Shown here piece after piece: positions 33,656 to 35,122 of a stretch of DNA of 35,122 nt. The position numbers and the translations under genes are program-made. Numbering within the stretch: the stretch's first letter is position 1; each line of letters begins with the position of its first letter. This stretch comes from an uncultured Clostridia bacterium (lineage in GTDB: Bacteria > Bacillota > Clostridia > Oscillospirales > Acutalibacteraceae): contig CAJOLX010000012.1 of the NCBI GenBank assembly GCA_905235625.1, positions 1 to 35,122 on the forward strand, written 5' to 3'. The notes under the pieces were generated by a model, which saw only the letters and a list, made by a program, of their open reading frames with translations, was not told the DNA's origin and ran no database searches.

Positions 33656-34890
33656 CTTGCGTGCCTTCTTTCCGTTTCAAGCGCCGCCGCCAAAGCGTCG
33701 TCATAAGTTCTTATGATTTCATCGGCGGTCGAAACGTAAATATCGTATCTTTCCGCATATCTCTTCTCTATTTCTTCCCTGCTGAGAGCAAGCGGTCTGT
33801 CGGGGGTCGGGAGCAGGTATTTAAGCTCTCTGTCTCTGAAATAAAGCCTGCCGTTCATTTTGAGGGCTCTTACGTTTTCTTCGCGCAAAACGGCTCCGCC
33901 GCCCGTTGAGATAACGCAGCCCGAAAGAGCGGACACTTCCTTTATAATCTGCGTTTCCATGTCGCGAAAAGCTTTTTCGCCGTATTTTTTGAAAATTTCG
34001 CTTATTTTCTCGCCCTGCTTTTCAACTATAATGGCGTCGGTGTCGATAAGCTTTCTGCGAAGGTCGGACGATATGATTCTTCCGACGGTCGTTTTGCCGC
34101 TTCCCGGCATGCCTGTGAGCACTATATTCTCTTTTTCGGAAAGTATTTGCGAATAAATTTTTTCGGCAAGACCTTCGGGAGCCTCGGTATCAAAGAAAAA
34201 TTCATAAGCTCTCACCGCCTGCGAAACGAGCATGAACAGCCCGCCCTGCGCCTTTAAGCCCAAATCGAGAGCGCTCTGCACAAGCTGAGTTCTCAGCGGA
34301 TTGTAAACGGCGTCAACAACTCCCTCAAGGCGTTTGAACGCGCCGAGCTCGATGGGTGAAGCGAAAATATCGGGGAACATTCCGCAGGGAGTGGTGTTTA
34401 TGATAACGTCCGCGTCGGAATGCTCGGAATAAGCCTGCTCATAGCTCACCGCGCCGTTTTTCGGCGACCTGCTGACAGTTACGGTTTCGCGGGCGCCGAG
34501 GCTTTTGCAAACGGCGTTTGCGGTTTTTGAAGTGCCGCCAGTTCCTAAAACGAGCGCCTTCTTGCCCTGTAAGTCTATGTTGAGCCGTTTTATCAGCGCG
34601 GTCATGCCGTAATGGTCGGTGTTGTAGCCGTAAAGCCTGCCGTCTCTGTTAACGATAGTATTGACGGCGCCTATTTCTTTTGCCGTGTCGCTTATTTCGT
34701 CAAGAAACGGAATAACGTCCGTTTTGTATGGAATGGTCACGTTAATGGCTTTGAAAGCCTTGCTTTGCATGAACGGGGCAAGCTCGTCACGGCTCAGCTC
34801 CTGCAGAGAATAATCGTAATCACCTATTTTCGCGTGTATTTCTTTTGAAAAAGAATGAGGCAAATGCTCGCCTATGCAGCCGTATTCCAT
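33652..34890 (-). CDS. Bifunctional shikimate dehydrogenase / shikimate kinase
   Basis: The 412-residue protein fuses two consecutive enzymes. Residues 1-248 are AroE: HSFSKEIH (11-18), NVTIPYKTDVIP with catalytic Lys56, GAVNTIV, GYNTDHYG with Asp92, and NADP-binding GTGGTSKT (116-123). Residues 253-412 are AroK: Walker A GMPGSGKTT (260-268), IDTDAI (282-287) for shikimate, Arg309 (FRDMET), and TGGGAV (329-334). It would reduce dehydroshikimate and phosphorylate shikimate. The junction at about 245-255 is a short helix without a long linker. Fusion puts consecutive enzymes in one chain, so intermediate passing is possible but not shown. AGAGGA precedes ATG. The operon runs from aroC. Confidence 0.94.
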   Translation of the reverse strand: MEYGCIGEHLPHSFSKEIHAKIGDYDYSLQELSRDELAPFMQSKAFKAINVTIPYKTDVIPFLDEISDTAKEIGAVNTIVNRDGRLYGYNTDHYGMTALIKRLNIDLQGKKALVLGTGGTSKTANAVCKSLGARETVTVSRSPKNGAVSYEQAYSEHSDADVIINTTPCGMFPDIFASPIELGAFKRLEGVVDAVYNPLRTQLVQSALDLGLKAQGGLFMLVSQAVRAYEFFFDTEAPEGLAEKIYSQILSEKENIVLTGMPGSGKTTVGRIISSDLRRKLIDTDAIIVEKQGEKISEIFKKYGEKAFRDMETQIIKEVSALSGCVISTGGGAVLREENVRALKMNGRLYFRDRELKYLLPTPDRPLALSREEIEKRYAERYDIYVSTADEIIRTYDDALAAALETERRHAR

Positions 34891-34921
34891 AATCTTTTCC
34901 TCTTTCTTTCGGGGAATAAGC

Positions 34922-35122
34922 TTAATCCTCCCCGAGGTAATCGACGCCGAATTTTTCGGCTAAAAGGTCGCACAAAACGATAGAAGTAACTGCGTCCGCA
35001 ACCGCTCTCGCCCTGTGAACTATGCATGGGTCGTGCCTGCCCTTGACCTCGAGCGTTTCGCTCTCGAGAGTTTCAAGGTCAATGCTCTGCTGAGGCTGAG
35101 ATATTGACGGAGTGGGCTTAAC
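34922..35122 (-). CDS. aroC: Chorismate synthase, 3' end only (cut by the window)
   Basis: Only 66 C-terminal residues are present. They contain KPTPSIS (2-8), then GRHDPC (28-33) and HRARAVADAV, which match the end of AroC (FMN-dependent formation of chorismate from EPSP). The stop at 34922-34924 lies 31 bases before the aroE-aroK start. As the upstream gene on the - strand it is the first visible gene of the aromatic operon; aroB and the promoter would lie outside the window. Confidence 0.9.
   Translation of the reverse strand, partial: VKPTPSISQPQQSIDLETLESETLEVKGRHDPCIVHRARAVADAVTSIVLCDLLAEKFGVDYLGED

Overview
The window looks like chromosomal DNA of an anaerobic low-GC Gram-positive bacterium, most likely an Oscillospirales/Ruminococcaceae-type member of the Clostridia. 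This is inferred from strong AGGAGG-type ribosome binding sites, frequent TTG/GTG starts, extended -10 promoters, lipoprotein and secreted-protein styles, a DUF5685-like gene beside a J-domain-like gene, and a shikimate cluster with an aroE-aroK fusion. No tRNA, rRNA, CRISPR array, insertion sequence, phage gene or obvious frameshift is visible. Both ends are cut inside genes (gyrA on the left, aroC on the right).

Left, + strand (2-9209): the 3' part of gyrA, then mgsA, hisS, aspS, serC, serA and a lipoprotein gene, tightly spaced and closed by a strong terminator (9235-9266). Next, + strand (9333-16992), a promoter drives seven close-packed genes: SDR epimerase, cupin, B12-type radical SAM enzyme, second SDR, heptose-kinase-like GHMP kinase, a fused sugar nucleotidyltransferase/GmhB-type phosphatase, and a HipA-like kinase. 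Six of them look like a route to an activated and modified heptose or similar sugar; the isomerase GmhA and any glycosyltransferase are absent from the window.

Middle, - strand (17028-28035): rpsB-tsf with its own promoter and terminator; a secreted protein with two similar beta-rich modules; an operon of a GH109/Gfo-Idh-like enzyme, a fused BadF/BadG-type sugar kinase plus GH4 6-phospho-glycosidase, an AlkD-like DNA glycosylase and an ArsP_2-like metal permease; and an operon of three poorly known genes (DUF5685-like, degenerate J-domain/TPR/Cys-rich, small membrane protein).

Right: a + strand pair, a ketose-phosphate 3-epimerase and a ribokinase-family kinase (28313-30022), ends in a strong hairpin terminator followed by a 16-bp tandem repeat. 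Converging on it from the right edge is a - strand aromatic amino acid operon in the order aroC-aroE/aroK-aroQ-aroA-tyrA-aroF, most of whose genes overlap.

The best candidates for undescribed biology are (i) the kinase-GH4 fusion next to a second NAD-dependent glycosidase-like enzyme, which suggests kinase-first, PTS-independent glycoside breakdown, (ii) the modified-heptose cassette with its B12 radical SAM enzyme, and (iii) the DUF5685/J-like/membrane operon. All functions are read from motifs only; no database search was possible.
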